Assembly (NCBI GenBank): GCA_050485425.1 | Contig: JBJHBJ010000001.1 | Span: 111,043-175,042, forward strand | Source of the DNA: LSCE01 sp050485425 | GTDB taxonomy: Bacteria > Pseudomonadota > Gammaproteobacteria > Nitrococcales > Aquisalimonadaceae | DNA: 64,000 nt | Direction: 5' to 3' | Shown: positions 53,025 through 59,799 of the stretch, piece after piece | Layout of the letters: each line of letters opens with the position of its first letter | How positions within the stretch are numbered: position 1 is the first letter of the stretch | Translations under genes and position numbers: made by a program | The notes under the pieces: generated by a model | What the model was told of the DNA's origin: nothing | The model's database searches: none | Seen by the model: only the letters and a program-made list of their open reading frames with translations

Positions 53025-53087
53025 CGCCCAACAGGTCCATCGAGTCTACGCCAGACAAGCTCGCGCGGCTCATGTCCAGCGTTTGCC
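53024..53087 (+). other. attC-like site 3 (best)
   Basis: The sequence starts at the stop of the GFA gene with GCCCAAC (53026-53032, perfect RYYYAAC) and ends with GTTTGCC (53081-53087), an altered GTTRRRY. The arms GAGTCTACGC and GCGCGGCTC are imperfectly complementary, followed by CATGTCCAGCG. This closely resembles integron attC sites with GCGGCT...CGTT. It lies at the expected place at the end of a cassette gene. Confidence 0.55.
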
Positions 53088-53104
53088 GGCTCCAGGAGGC
53101 CACC

Positions 53105-53170
53105 ATGCGACCCCTTCGGTATTCGATCAACATCACGTTGGACGGCTGTTGCGACCATCGGGCAATCGCT
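53105..53170 (+). pseudogene. 5' fragment of dihydrofolate-reductase-family (RibD-like) gene
   Basis: A strong AGGAGG ribosome binding site (53094-53099) precedes ATG 53105 and about 22 codons reading MRPLRYSINITLDGCCDHRA. That is the usual N-terminus of small dihydrofolate-reductase-family proteins. The sequence then breaks off. The reading frame stays open and runs without a stop into the GNAT gene at 53207, so a 192-residue fusion could be made. It looks like a deletion joining two genes. Confidence 0.7.
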
Positions 53171-53206
53171 CAAACCCCGGGTGACTTGAATTTCATGGAG
53201 GGGCTT

Positions 53207-53683
53207 GTGTATCTCCGAGAAGCAACGGAACGCGATATCGCCGAGATTCGTAAATTACCGGAAACACGGGAAGAGCTATTTTACTGCTTTCCAGGAGCAT
53301 CATTCCCACTGTCGGAAGCTGACGTCCGGAGCAGCGTCGAAACGCGGTCCGACTCAACGGTGGTGGAGATCGGCGGGCGCGTGGTTGCCTTCGCTAATTT
53401 CTACCGCTGGAAGGACGGGCTGTGTTCAATCGGCAATGTGGTGGTGGCACCGGACGTCAGAGGTTTCGGGGTGGGTAGCCATCTGATTCGGCATATGGTC
53501 AAACTGGGGTTTGAGAAGCGCCACGCCGAATCGGTATCGGTGTCATGCTTTAATCGTAATGTGGTAGGCCTGCTCTTCTACCCGAGGCTTGCTTTCCGGC
53601 CTTACGATGTTGAGGAACGGACCGACTGGAATGGTGACCGGGTGGCGCTGATTCATTTCAGGTTGGACAGGGACGGAATCTAA
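53207..53683 (+). CDS. GNAT family N-acetyltransferase
   Basis: The 158-residue protein from GTG 53207 (VYLREATERDIAEIRKL) has the GNAT fold with motif A VVVAPDVRGFGVGSHLI, in which the RGFGVG loop binds acetyl-CoA, and a late VSCFNRNVVGLLFYPRLAF segment. The substrate is unknown. GGAGGGG lies just upstream of GTG 53207. ATG 53195 is a nearby alternative. The frame is also open upstream into a dihydrofolate-reductase fragment. The stop is followed by ATCTAAC, possibly the start of a truncated attC. Confidence 0.82.
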   Translation: MYLREATERDIAEIRKLPETREELFYCFPGASFPLSEADVRSSVETRSDSTVVEIGGRVVAFANFYRWKDGLCSIGNVVVAPDVRGFGVGSHLIRHMVKLGFEKRHAESVSVSCFNRNVVGLLFYPRLAFRPYDVEERTDWNGDRVALIHFRLDRDGI

Positions 53684-53725
53684 CGAGGATTGTGGCGTTT
53701 GATGCGGCGGCGGACTTGTCGTTTT

Positions 53726-53790
53726 GTTGTAGCACTTGTGGCTCATCGGTTTCATGGCTCTACTCCAGTCTGCTGAATTTTAAGCCCCTT
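53726..53790 (-). pseudogene. hicA 3' end / hicB 5' end remnant
   Basis: On the minus strand, a short stretch encoding QQTGVEP and stop runs into ATG with MKPMSHKCY, closely parallel to EQAGVKP / MKPMSYKGY at the intact hicA-hicB junction near 56816. The 20 bases around the hicB start are almost identical in DNA (GAGCCATGAAACCGATGAGC versus AAGCC...). The rest of both genes is gone, so it is a scar of a second hicAB locus. No other gene was found in 53684-54024. Confidence 0.65.
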
Positions 53791-54024
53791 AAACGCTAGC
53801 ATTCGGCTCTGCGAGCGGCTTGTGGAGTCGCTACTTACGGCCCAACTCTGCCCGCTTGACGAGGTAATTGCGCCTTGGGTACTCTGTCGAGCCAAAGACG
53901 AAGGCATGGATGCCTGCTTGGACAGCATCTCACTCCAGCGATCCTGCCCCAAATTGCACCTCTCGTCCGGCTTGGGCTCATACCCAGCCGCAGAGTAACT
54001 GTCCGGCCAAGGGAAGGGCCAAAT

Positions 54025-54513
54025 ATGTCGATATTCATGCAGTTCCAGGGCGTTGCTGGTGAAGCTGCCGACGCCCGCCATCAAGGTTGGATCGACGTTG
54101 ATCGTCTCCAGTGGGGTACCGCTCGATCTGTAACATCCGCGACATCAACGCGAGGCGATAGGGAGTCTTCTGTAGCGGAATTCTCGGAACTTCGTTTGAC
54201 GCGTCATGTGGATTCCGCCTCTCCGAAATTGTTCATTGAAGCCTGTTGCGGCACAGGGAACACGATCATTCTGCATGTGACTAAGACTGGCCCGGGCGAC
54301 GGAGCAGAGACTTTTCTGGAGTACACGCTGAAAGACGCGCTTATCTCGAACTACAAGATCGCCGCTTGCGCGAGTAGCCCGTACCGTCCGGTGGAAAGGC
54401 TTTCGATTAGCTATGCTGAACTCAGCTTGCGATACGCCCAGTATGACGAGATGGGTGCGCTAATCGCACCCTTGGCAGTTGGGTTTTCTCCTGCAACTAA
54501 TTTAATGCTTTAG
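54025..54513 (+). CDS. hcp: Hcp family type VI secretion system tube/effector protein
   Basis: The 162-residue protein from ATG 54025 begins MSIFMQFQGVAGEAADARHQGWIDV with the typical Hcp start. LTRHVDSASPKLFIEACCGT and the YTLKDALISNY region follow, and the C-terminal SLRYAQYD segment is typical of the DUF796/Hcp fold. Hcp hexamers form the inner tube of the T6SS and carry small effectors. No other T6SS core gene is in the window, so this is an orphan copy. GGGAAGGG precedes the start. The next gene starts 31 bases later. Confidence 0.9.
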   Translation: MSIFMQFQGVAGEAADARHQGWIDVDRLQWGTARSVTSATSTRGDRESSVAEFSELRLTRHVDSASPKLFIEACCGTGNTIILHVTKTGPGDGAETFLEYTLKDALISNYKIAACASSPYRPVERLSISYAELSLRYAQYDEMGALIAPLAVGFSPATNLML

Positions 54514-54544
54514 ATCTGTGCTAGCCAAGGAAGGGGAGTGGTAA

Positions 54545-55126
54545 ATGGTTGAAAACGCTCAAAGGCAGCCTTATTCAACGTCTGAGCAGCAGTTTACTGG
54601 GAATGGTGCCGATCGGGCTTACCTACCTGGGGTGTGGGCAGGAGTGGGGGTGGCGCATTCAGGGGACTTTATTCTCCTCGGCGCGCACAACCTGTCTGCG
54701 CGTCTCTACTCTCTCGGAGACAACGGTGCTAACGTCCAATACGCGTCCATAAACATCAATGGTTCAAAATTCGGACTGGGGCTTGGCGGCAGTGTTGGTG
54801 CCGCGTTTGTACTGGCTCACGGATACGAGGATCCCCAGGAGATGATGGGGCTCTCGGGGCGGCGTGATTTCGATCTGGCTGTTGGCGCCAAGCTGGGGGA
54901 TTTCCTGAAGGGGGCCAGAGCCCTTCGGCGTGTAATCGAGACCATGGAGGAATATAAGAAGCTCACGTACGTGGCCGAGAATGCTATCAAGAACTTGGGC
55001 GTAAATATCCGCGAACCAGGCCTTATCACACTGCCGATTCCTCTTGCTGGAATTGGACTGCATGGCTGGGTTGGATACCGCTTCGGGGATACCATCGTTA
55101 CTCGCCTCGGTTATGTTGAGCTCTAG
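54545..55126 (+). CDS. unknown protein downstream of hcp, candidate T6SS cargo/effector (193 aa)
   Basis: The family is not recognised. The protein is glycine-rich, with KFGLGLGGSVGAAFVLAHGY (about 76-95), a helical charged middle (GARALRRVIETMEEYKKL) and a C-terminal GLITLPIPLAGIGLHGWVGY hydrophobic stretch. There is no signal peptide. Its position directly after an orphan hcp makes it a candidate Hcp-delivered protein. A membrane-acting or lipid-binding role is possible from the hydrophobic stretches, but this is inference. GGAAGGGGAGTGG lies before the ATG. Confidence 0.6.
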   Translation: MVENAQRQPYSTSEQQFTGNGADRAYLPGVWAGVGVAHSGDFILLGAHNLSARLYSLGDNGANVQYASININGSKFGLGLGGSVGAAFVLAHGYEDPQEMMGLSGRRDFDLAVGAKLGDFLKGARALRRVIETMEEYKKLTYVAENAIKNLGVNIREPGLITLPIPLAGIGLHGWVGYRFGDTIVTRLGYVEL

Positions 55127-55127
55127 T

Positions 55128-55904
55128 ATGCGTTTACCAGCAACCCTGAGAGCCGTGTGTTGGCTGGGGGTAGGAATGTCGGTGTCTCCGGCTTCCTTTG
55201 CCTTGAGCGAGTGTAGCGTTACGTTCATTTCCAATAGACTGCTCATCCAAATGGAGGAAGCAGACGAACATTCGCTCAGGATGTCGTCTCGCACCGACGA
55301 GTTTCAAGCTCGAACCCATATTGTTGGTGATGGTATACAGCGGCTTTCAATCACTTCTGAAATGATAGCGGATGGGCAAACGCGACGCGTTCTGAGTGTG
55401 TTTGACGGCGACAAGCAGTGGGTGGAGCAAAGGCAGGGCGAGCGCATTCAAGTTCTGTACTTTCGCCTTGAAGAGTTGCCAGATGAGAGCCGGCCGTTCG
55501 ACACAGGTCTTTATATCTGGGGGACAGGGCTATTCAGCGGAGAGGACTATCCAGGCACAGTTCGCGCTTTGTTCTCGTTGTATAACTTCGAGGCCTCATG
55601 CACTGGAAGTACCGCAACGCTGCGAGGGGCAGCAAATCCCGAAGCGGTTACATCATATGTCGATTCCAGAGGCGGGGATCCATCTTCATATCGGGGCTTT
55701 CTTGACAACTTCCCACACGTGCGTATGACGGTGGATCTGGCTGAAGATGTGATCACCGATTATGCTTTTGGAAAGTCGGATGGCGAGTTAATGTTTGAAG
55801 TGATTGTTACCGACTATCGGTTTGGTGAAAACTTGGATGAGGATGTTTTTAGGTACAGTCCGCCCGATCTTGTGGAGCCTGTTGACGTCACCAACCAGCT
55901 TTGA
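55128..55904 (+). CDS. exported LolA/RseB-like beta-rich protein of unknown function (258 aa)
   Basis: The protein has a signal peptide from ATG 55128 (cleavage near SFA-LS) and a predicted beta-rich, LolA/RseB-like exported domain. It contains SFDGDKQWVEQRQGE-like strands and a C-terminal ENLDEDVFRYSPPDLVEPVDV, which resembles the end of lipoprotein-carrier folds. The family assignment is weak. It starts two bases after the previous stop (ATG at 55113 is an alternative), so the genes are coupled. Periplasmic location fits an immunity protein or a partner. Confidence 0.6.
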   Translation: MRLPATLRAVCWLGVGMSVSPASFALSECSVTFISNRLLIQMEEADEHSLRMSSRTDEFQARTHIVGDGIQRLSITSEMIADGQTRRVLSVFDGDKQWVEQRQGERIQVLYFRLEELPDESRPFDTGLYIWGTGLFSGEDYPGTVRALFSLYNFEASCTGSTATLRGAANPEAVTSYVDSRGGDPSSYRGFLDNFPHVRMTVDLAEDVITDYAFGKSDGELMFEVIVTDYRFGENLDEDVFRYSPPDLVEPVDVTNQL

Positions 55905-55926
55905 ATCTGAATCAGGTCAAGAGGCA

Positions 55927-56199
55927 ATGGATATGCTGAAACGGAGTATCTCTGATCGTATCCTGCTTACCTGGCTCGCCTACAGTGTGGCCTCGGGTAT
56001 CGTATTTCTTATAGCCACTTCCGTGATTATGTTTGTCACTATCGGGTGCTGGCCGATGGGGGGGTATCAACCAGGGGGAGGGTGCGCCGCGCGTGTCAAT
56101 AGTGTCCTCTACCTCGGATGGCTGCCCGCATTGTTCGGGGGGATCGTGGGGGCCGTGTTGACCTATCGGGAGCAGCGGAACTCTCATCCGCAGAAGTAG
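55927..56199 (+). CDS. small two-helix membrane protein of unknown function (90 aa)
   Basis: This short protein has two likely membrane helices (about 12-38 and 60-82) joined by a loop rich in Gly and Cys (GCWPMGGYQPGGGCAA). It lies 22 bases after the exported protein gene on the same strand. No family was recognised. Together with the preceding three genes it looks like one transcription unit. A membrane immunity role is possible but unproven. From 56200 to 56489 there is no gene; a short repeat like a tRNA 3' end lies at 56361-56375. Confidence 0.55.
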   Translation: MDMLKRSISDRILLTWLAYSVASGIVFLIATSVIMFVTIGCWPMGGYQPGGGCAARVNSVLYLGWLPALFGGIVGAVLTYREQRNSHPQK

Positions 56200-56360
56200 C
56201 GCTTGCGCCGCGATGGTTCCGTGGAGGTCGCGCCCCGGTGGGTTGTCATGGCATTTACGGAAGGGCGGAATAGACCGGACCGGCCTTGCACCGTGTCGGC
56301 TAGTGAGTGCACAGAGGCTCTGCTTTGTAGCCCATGTCTCCGGTACAGATCCTTGCTGAT

Positions 56361-56375
56361 TGGTGCCCCGGCAGG
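56361..56375. repeat. tRNA-3'-end-like repeat, copy 1 (possible att site)
   Basis: TGGTGCCCCGGCAGG read on the minus strand is CCTGCCGGGGCACCA, like the T-stem/acceptor/CCA end of a tRNA. The following bases can form a short T-arm-like stem. A near copy lies at 57660. The pair flank hicAB and a broken integrase. Confidence 0.5.
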
Positions 56376-56489
56376 ATTCGAAAATCCTGTGTAAGCCTTT
56401 GATTTAGATTGTTATCTGATTAGAGGCTAAGCGGAGCATATACCTGTATGCCTGCAATGCCCGGCAGCATAGGGCATTGCAGGCTGGTT

Positions 56490-56816
56490 TCACAAGCCGC
56501 GCTCGATCTGCTCCGTTGCCCACTGGTTCAGGCTCTTGCCGCTGGCCTCCGCGCGCATCAGCGCTTTGGCGTGCAGCTCCGGCGGGACGCGCAGCATGAT
56601 CTTGCCCGAGCATGGCTTCTGCGCGGGCCGGCCGCTACGCTCCGAGATTTCCAGGTAGCCATCCACTGCTTCACGGAAGGCGCCTCTGAGCTCTTCAACG
56701 CTTTCCCCGTGGAAGCCCACCACATCCTGAATCCCGGCAACGTGGCCGACGAAGCATTCATCTTCCTCGCTGTATTCAATGCGGGCCTCATAGCCCTTGT
56801 AGCTCATCGGTTTCAT
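56490..56816 (-). CDS. hicB: HicB family antitoxin (with C-terminal RHH DNA-binding part)
   Basis: The 108-residue protein MKPMSYKGYEARIEYSEEDECFVGHV has the HicB fold and a C-terminal ribbon-helix-helix segment (IMLRVPPELHAKALMRAEASGKSLNQW). It neutralises HicA and represses its own promoter. Its ATG overlaps the hicA stop by four bases, so the two are coupled. A duplicated scar of its first codons lies near 53740. Confidence 0.92.
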   Translation of the reverse strand: MKPMSYKGYEARIEYSEEDECFVGHVAGIQDVVGFHGESVEELRGAFREAVDGYLEISERSGRPAQKPCSGKIMLRVPPELHAKALMRAEASGKSLNQWATEQIERGL

Positions 56817-57067
56817 GGCTTTACTCCAGCTTGTTCAAGAAAGGCCCTCGCATCCCGTACCTGGTAGGGTTTCGCCTCCTTCCCCGGGTGCGGCCGGTGG
56901 AAGTCAGCGCGCGCACCGTTCAGGAAGAAAGCGACCCGCGAACCTCGGCCCTCGATCATCTCCGCCCCGAACGCAAGGAACAGCGCCTCAATCCTTCTCC
57001 ACTCCAGGGACATCGGCACAGGGCTCGTGAAGATGGCCGAGAGTGTCCTTCTATGCTTGCTGTTCAT
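56813..57067 (-). CDS. hicA: HicA family mRNA interferase toxin
   Basis: The 84-residue protein MNSKHRRTLSAIFTSPVPMS onward matches HicA. It is a double-stranded-RNA-binding-fold mRNA interferase with the catalytic His in GRGSRVAFFLNGARADFHRPHP. It is upstream of hicB, the less common toxin-first order typical of HicAB. The start ATG at 57067 lies downstream of two operator-like repeats. Confidence 0.9.
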   Translation of the reverse strand: MNSKHRRTLSAIFTSPVPMSLEWRRIEALFLAFGAEMIEGRGSRVAFFLNGARADFHRPHPGKEAKPYQVRDARAFLEQAGVKP

Positions 57068-57082
57068 GCGGCGATGCTATCA

Positions 57083-57119
57083 AAAAGTGCAGTCACATGC
57101 TAGCGAAAAGTGATATCAC
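57083..57119. promoter_or_regulatory. tandem operator-like repeats upstream of hicA
   Basis: Two copies of AAAAGTGnnnTCAC (57083-57096 and 57106-57119) start 23 bases apart. The second is part of the 12-bp palindrome AGTGATATCACT. They lie 16-53 bases upstream of the hicA start, where HicB or the HicAB complex would repress the promoter. Confidence 0.6.
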
Positions 57120-57356
57120 TCGACTTTGCAGTGAGTCTGCAGAAGTCCACAGGGCAGAAGCTTGCCTCCCTTGGGGAACACGGTGCCACGGATGCAGGCA
57201 GAGCAGCATGGATGTCGGCGGACGTATCCTTTCCCCATTACTCCCGGAAGGAATCCGGATTTCGTAGCTTCCTTCAGTTGACGCATTCGAAGGCCGGGCG
57301 CTGGCGGATTAGCCCGTCTGGACATTGTCAGGGCATCCCGCAACGCGCCGCTGCTG

Positions 57357-57493
57357 CTCAAGCTGGCGTAACACAGCGAGCCATTCCAAGGGGTCGATGT
57401 CCGCGATGGGACGTTGGCCGACCTGAGGGAACACGTGCTTGTCCAGAGCATTCCAGGTCAGGCGGCCTCGATCTGGCGAACGGTGAGCGGCAT
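57357..57493 (-). pseudogene. remnant of a DUF4102/P4-type tyrosine integrase
   Basis: On the minus strand, ATG at 57493 begins 11 codons MPLTVRQIEAA, then a stop. In another frame from 57455 the sequence reads WNALDKHVFPQVGQRPIAD and continues IDPLEWLAVLRQL before a stop at 57359-57357. Both pieces match the start and core-binding domain of phage/island integrases, with the middle deleted and the catalytic domain absent. After the stop, a shifted frame reads EQQRR. It marks a decayed site-specific recombination module. Confidence 0.75.
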
Positions 57494-57524
57494 ATGGGTA
57501 TAGAAACCAAAATCGAACTCGCCA

Positions 57525-57548
57525 CTATGCCCAAATCTATACCTAAAT
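57525..57548. repeat. tandem 12-bp direct repeat, possible integrase arm sites
   Basis: CTATGCCCAAAT (57525-57536) and CTATACCTAAAT (57537-57548) are tandem copies differing at two positions. Related TATACCC motifs lie at 57491-57506 (inverted) and 57744-57760. Such repeats next to an integrase start are typical arm-type binding sites. Confidence 0.5.
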
Positions 57549-57659
57549 ATTGGTTGCTCGCACGGAATACATGGATACCTGTAGATACGGAGAGTTCCAA
57601 TAAATCTCTTTTGTAACCGTGTCTTGGTTTATCTGTAGAGACGAGTGAATAAAGGTAAG

Positions 57660-57675
57660 TGGTGCCCCGGGCAGG
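57660..57675. repeat. tRNA-3'-end-like repeat, copy 2 (possible att site)
   Basis: TGGTGCCCCGGGCAGG differs from the copy at 56361 by one inserted G. It lies 167 bases outside the integrase remnant start. Together they could be the two ends of an integrated unit carrying hicAB and the integrase. Confidence 0.5.
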
Positions 57676-57802
57676 CACCGCAAAGGATCGGCATCGCTTT
57701 GTTTTTGCGATGATTTTTTCCTGACTAAAGGCCATGTACCCCCAGCTATACCCCCAATGGTCCGGGGCTTCCGCTCCGACCACGAAACAGGGGATAGCTG
57801 CT

Positions 57803-58129
57803 ATGAAAGTAGTAACTTACCAGGCGCCTGACGGTGCCACCATCAATCTCACGGCCGGGCAGGTCCAGGACCTGGAGAACTGGGGCGTCTGGCCTCGCAA
57901 CCGCTCCGGGGAGTTCTGCCAGGTTTCCCACGGCCTCCACCGAGGCGCGCCCACCTACAGCGGGCAGGAACTGGCCGTGCTCATCAACTACCTACGCGGC
58001 GCGGATCCCGCCTTCGGTCGCTGGTGCGAGCATTACGGATACCAGCCGTGGACCGCGGAAGCGCTGGCTGACTATTGCCGGTACCAGGAAGGCCAGGCGC
58101 TGTCCCGGTCGCTATTCGCTGGCGGGTAG
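57803..58129 (+). CDS. unknown protein at the island edge (108 aa)
   Basis: The protein from ATG 57803 (MKVVTYQAPDGATINLTAGQVQ) is soluble with many aromatic residues in the C-terminal half (FGRWCEHYGYQPWTAEALADYC). No family was recognised. An open upstream frame from 57734 is not supported. A strong terminator lies just downstream, so this is a single-gene unit. Similar small proteins are common on mobile elements. Confidence 0.6.
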   Translation: MKVVTYQAPDGATINLTAGQVQDLENWGVWPRNRSGEFCQVSHGLHRGAPTYSGQELAVLINYLRGADPAFGRWCEHYGYQPWTAEALADYCRYQEGQALSRSLFAGG

Positions 58130-58153
58130 CAGCCCCATTCAGAGTCGGTAATG

Positions 58154-58187
58154 GCGCCCCGTTGGTTTCGACCGGCGGGGCGCTTTT
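58154..58187 (+). terminator. Rho-independent terminator after the 57803 gene
   Basis: A 13-bp stem (58154-58166 and 58171-58183, with two G-T pairs) is closed by a TTCG tetraloop and followed by TTTT. It ends the preceding single-gene transcript. Confidence 0.88.
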
Positions 58188-58246
58188 CGTTGGGGAGCAG
58201 GGGAATCTCGGATATCGTGGTCTGACACGCTGCTGGAGAACGCTGC

Positions 58247-59044
58247 ATGACAAATGATACGAAGTGGCCGTTTAGTTCTCGCCAACTCCAACGGGTGTAT
58301 GAGGACACGACCGTAAGGTGGGTTGCTGTCGGCCTATTTGTGTTGATCACAGGAGCCGTCCTATTTGGAGCGGGGCCTTTTCTCTCCGTGCTTTCTGCCC
58401 TCGGGGGTGTTGCCTTGGGTTTCGTGTTCTCGCGTATTGAGCGAAAGGAAGATGCGGAAGACCGACGACGTAGGCTCCGGAATGCCGTCGTCGGAGAACT
58501 GGGATTCCTTATAAGGCACATCAGGGATTCCAGGGGCGAACTACTGGAGCTTGCTCGCCATGCGCAGGAGAGAACGGCTATTCGGTTTCATCCGAGGCCG
58601 GCCCGGGTGACCGGAGACCAGCACTACCTTCCGGAGCTTATTCCCGATCTATCGACGGAGCAGGCCGACAGCATCAGGCTGGCGTACTTCATGGCTCATG
58701 AGTGGGCGAACGTGTTGGACCACCTCTCTGAGGTAACCGGAAACCGACCACCCGGTGAACTTGATTCCGTTGACCGAGGAATAGCAATGACCCTGGCATG
58801 TCGCGGCTTCATGACCGGAGCCGAGTGCATAGCCGGGACCGCGAATGCGCTTTTGTCGATTGATCCCAATAGTTCGATTGCAAAGGAAGTCGGCAATGAT
58901 CGGGACAGAGCCATCAGGATGGCTCAGGATGAACTCGATAAGGGGTTGCAAGATGCGCAGAACTTGGGCCGTGCAGGACTGATGGTTGAGAGAGTCGGAA
59001 TCCTGGACGATGACGAGCCAGTGTTTGCGCAACCCGAGGAATAG
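58247..59044 (+). CDS. unknown membrane protein with helical cytoplasmic domain (265 aa)
   Basis: Two membrane helices lie near the N-terminus (about 24-41 and 45-61, WVAVGLFVLITGAVLFGAG and SVLSALGGVALGFVF). They are followed by a basic stop (RIERKEDAEDRRRRLRN) and about 200 residues with helical character (AFMAHEWANVLDHLSEV, DELDKGLQDAQNLG). The family is unknown. It is coupled to the next gene, nine bases downstream. The pair looks like cargo in a mobile island. Confidence 0.65.
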   Translation: MTNDTKWPFSSRQLQRVYEDTTVRWVAVGLFVLITGAVLFGAGPFLSVLSALGGVALGFVFSRIERKEDAEDRRRRLRNAVVGELGFLIRHIRDSRGELLELARHAQERTAIRFHPRPARVTGDQHYLPELIPDLSTEQADSIRLAYFMAHEWANVLDHLSEVTGNRPPGELDSVDRGIAMTLACRGFMTGAECIAGTANALLSIDPNSSIAKEVGNDRDRAIRMAQDELDKGLQDAQNLGRAGLMVERVGILDDDEPVFAQPEE

Positions 59045-59053
59045 CGTTGCCGT

Positions 59054-59746
59054 ATGAGCCGAGAGAGCCCTCCCAAGCAGGAAGAAAGGCGCGCGAAACG
59101 CTGGCCGCAACTGAAGTTGTTTTTGAAGTCCTTCAAGCCTTTAGTGTGGCCGGGCGGCGTGGCGGTGTTTCTTCTATCTCCACTGCTACTACCATGGTTC
59201 CTTGAAGCCACCGTTTGGGAGCTCCGCTCGGTGAAAATCTCCGGGGCGCTTTTTCAACTGGCGGGTGTCACAGCCGTGGCACTCGGGTTGAGCCGAGCGC
59301 GCGAGACGTTTGGAGAACGAGGCCTTTGGCGCGGCATCCGCATGGTTTACGCTCGATTCCGTCGCCTGTTTCAATTGCCTGGTGAGCACCGCGCGTCCGC
59401 AAGTATTACGCTCCCCTCTGGCACTTTCTCGGCCAGGGCAACCCAAACCGCCCCTCGCAAGGGGGATACGGTGGAGGATAGGGTGGCTGCGTTGGAGATG
59501 GCGCTCGAACAGGTCAAAGTCGACATCGCCAATGCGAGGAAAGACTTGGTCGAAGCAAAAGGCCGGCTGGAAAAAGCTCTGACGAGCGAGACACAGGAGC
59601 GACGTAAGGCAGATCGTGAACTTCTCGGCCAGATGAAGGAAGCCGTCATCGGTGGCATCCACCTGGAAGCGGCTGGCGTCTGCTATATCGCCATCGGCAT
59701 TGTGCTGACCACCTTTCCTGGCGGTATCGCGAGTCTGATTTACTGA
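59054..59746 (+). CDS. unknown membrane protein with coiled coil (230 aa)
   Basis: This protein has a basic N-terminus, a membrane helix or pair (about 33-50, with a weaker segment 60-80), a charged coiled coil (EDRVAALEMALEQVKVDIANARKDLVEAKGRLEKAL, about 140-180), and a C-terminal membrane helix (GVCYIAIGIVLTTFPGGIASLIY). No family was recognised. It follows its partner gene by nine bases and is convergent with the 59800 gene. A membrane sensor/anchor role is speculative. Confidence 0.65.
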   Translation: MSRESPPKQEERRAKRWPQLKLFLKSFKPLVWPGGVAVFLLSPLLLPWFLEATVWELRSVKISGALFQLAGVTAVALGLSRARETFGERGLWRGIRMVYARFRRLFQLPGEHRASASITLPSGTFSARATQTAPRKGDTVEDRVAALEMALEQVKVDIANARKDLVEAKGRLEKALTSETQERRKADRELLGQMKEAVIGGIHLEAAGVCYIAIGIVLTTFPGGIASLIY

Positions 59747-59799
59747 CCCACGTACTGAGATGTCCGAACGAAGTGCGGTTCACGGTCCAACGGCATGCC

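Noticed and set aside
53752..54084. 110-residue minus-strand open frame before hcp
   Set aside because: Only its last residues resemble the hicA end. The rest has no similarity that I recognise and runs into the hcp promoter region.
54545..55126. Naming the gene after hcp as a specific toxin family
   Set aside because: No catalytic motif of any known effector family was recognised. Position alone does not justify a name.
57110..57616. 168-residue plus-strand open frame over the integrase remnant
   Set aside because: It is antisense to the recognisable integrase fragments and mixes unrelated segments, so it is chance.
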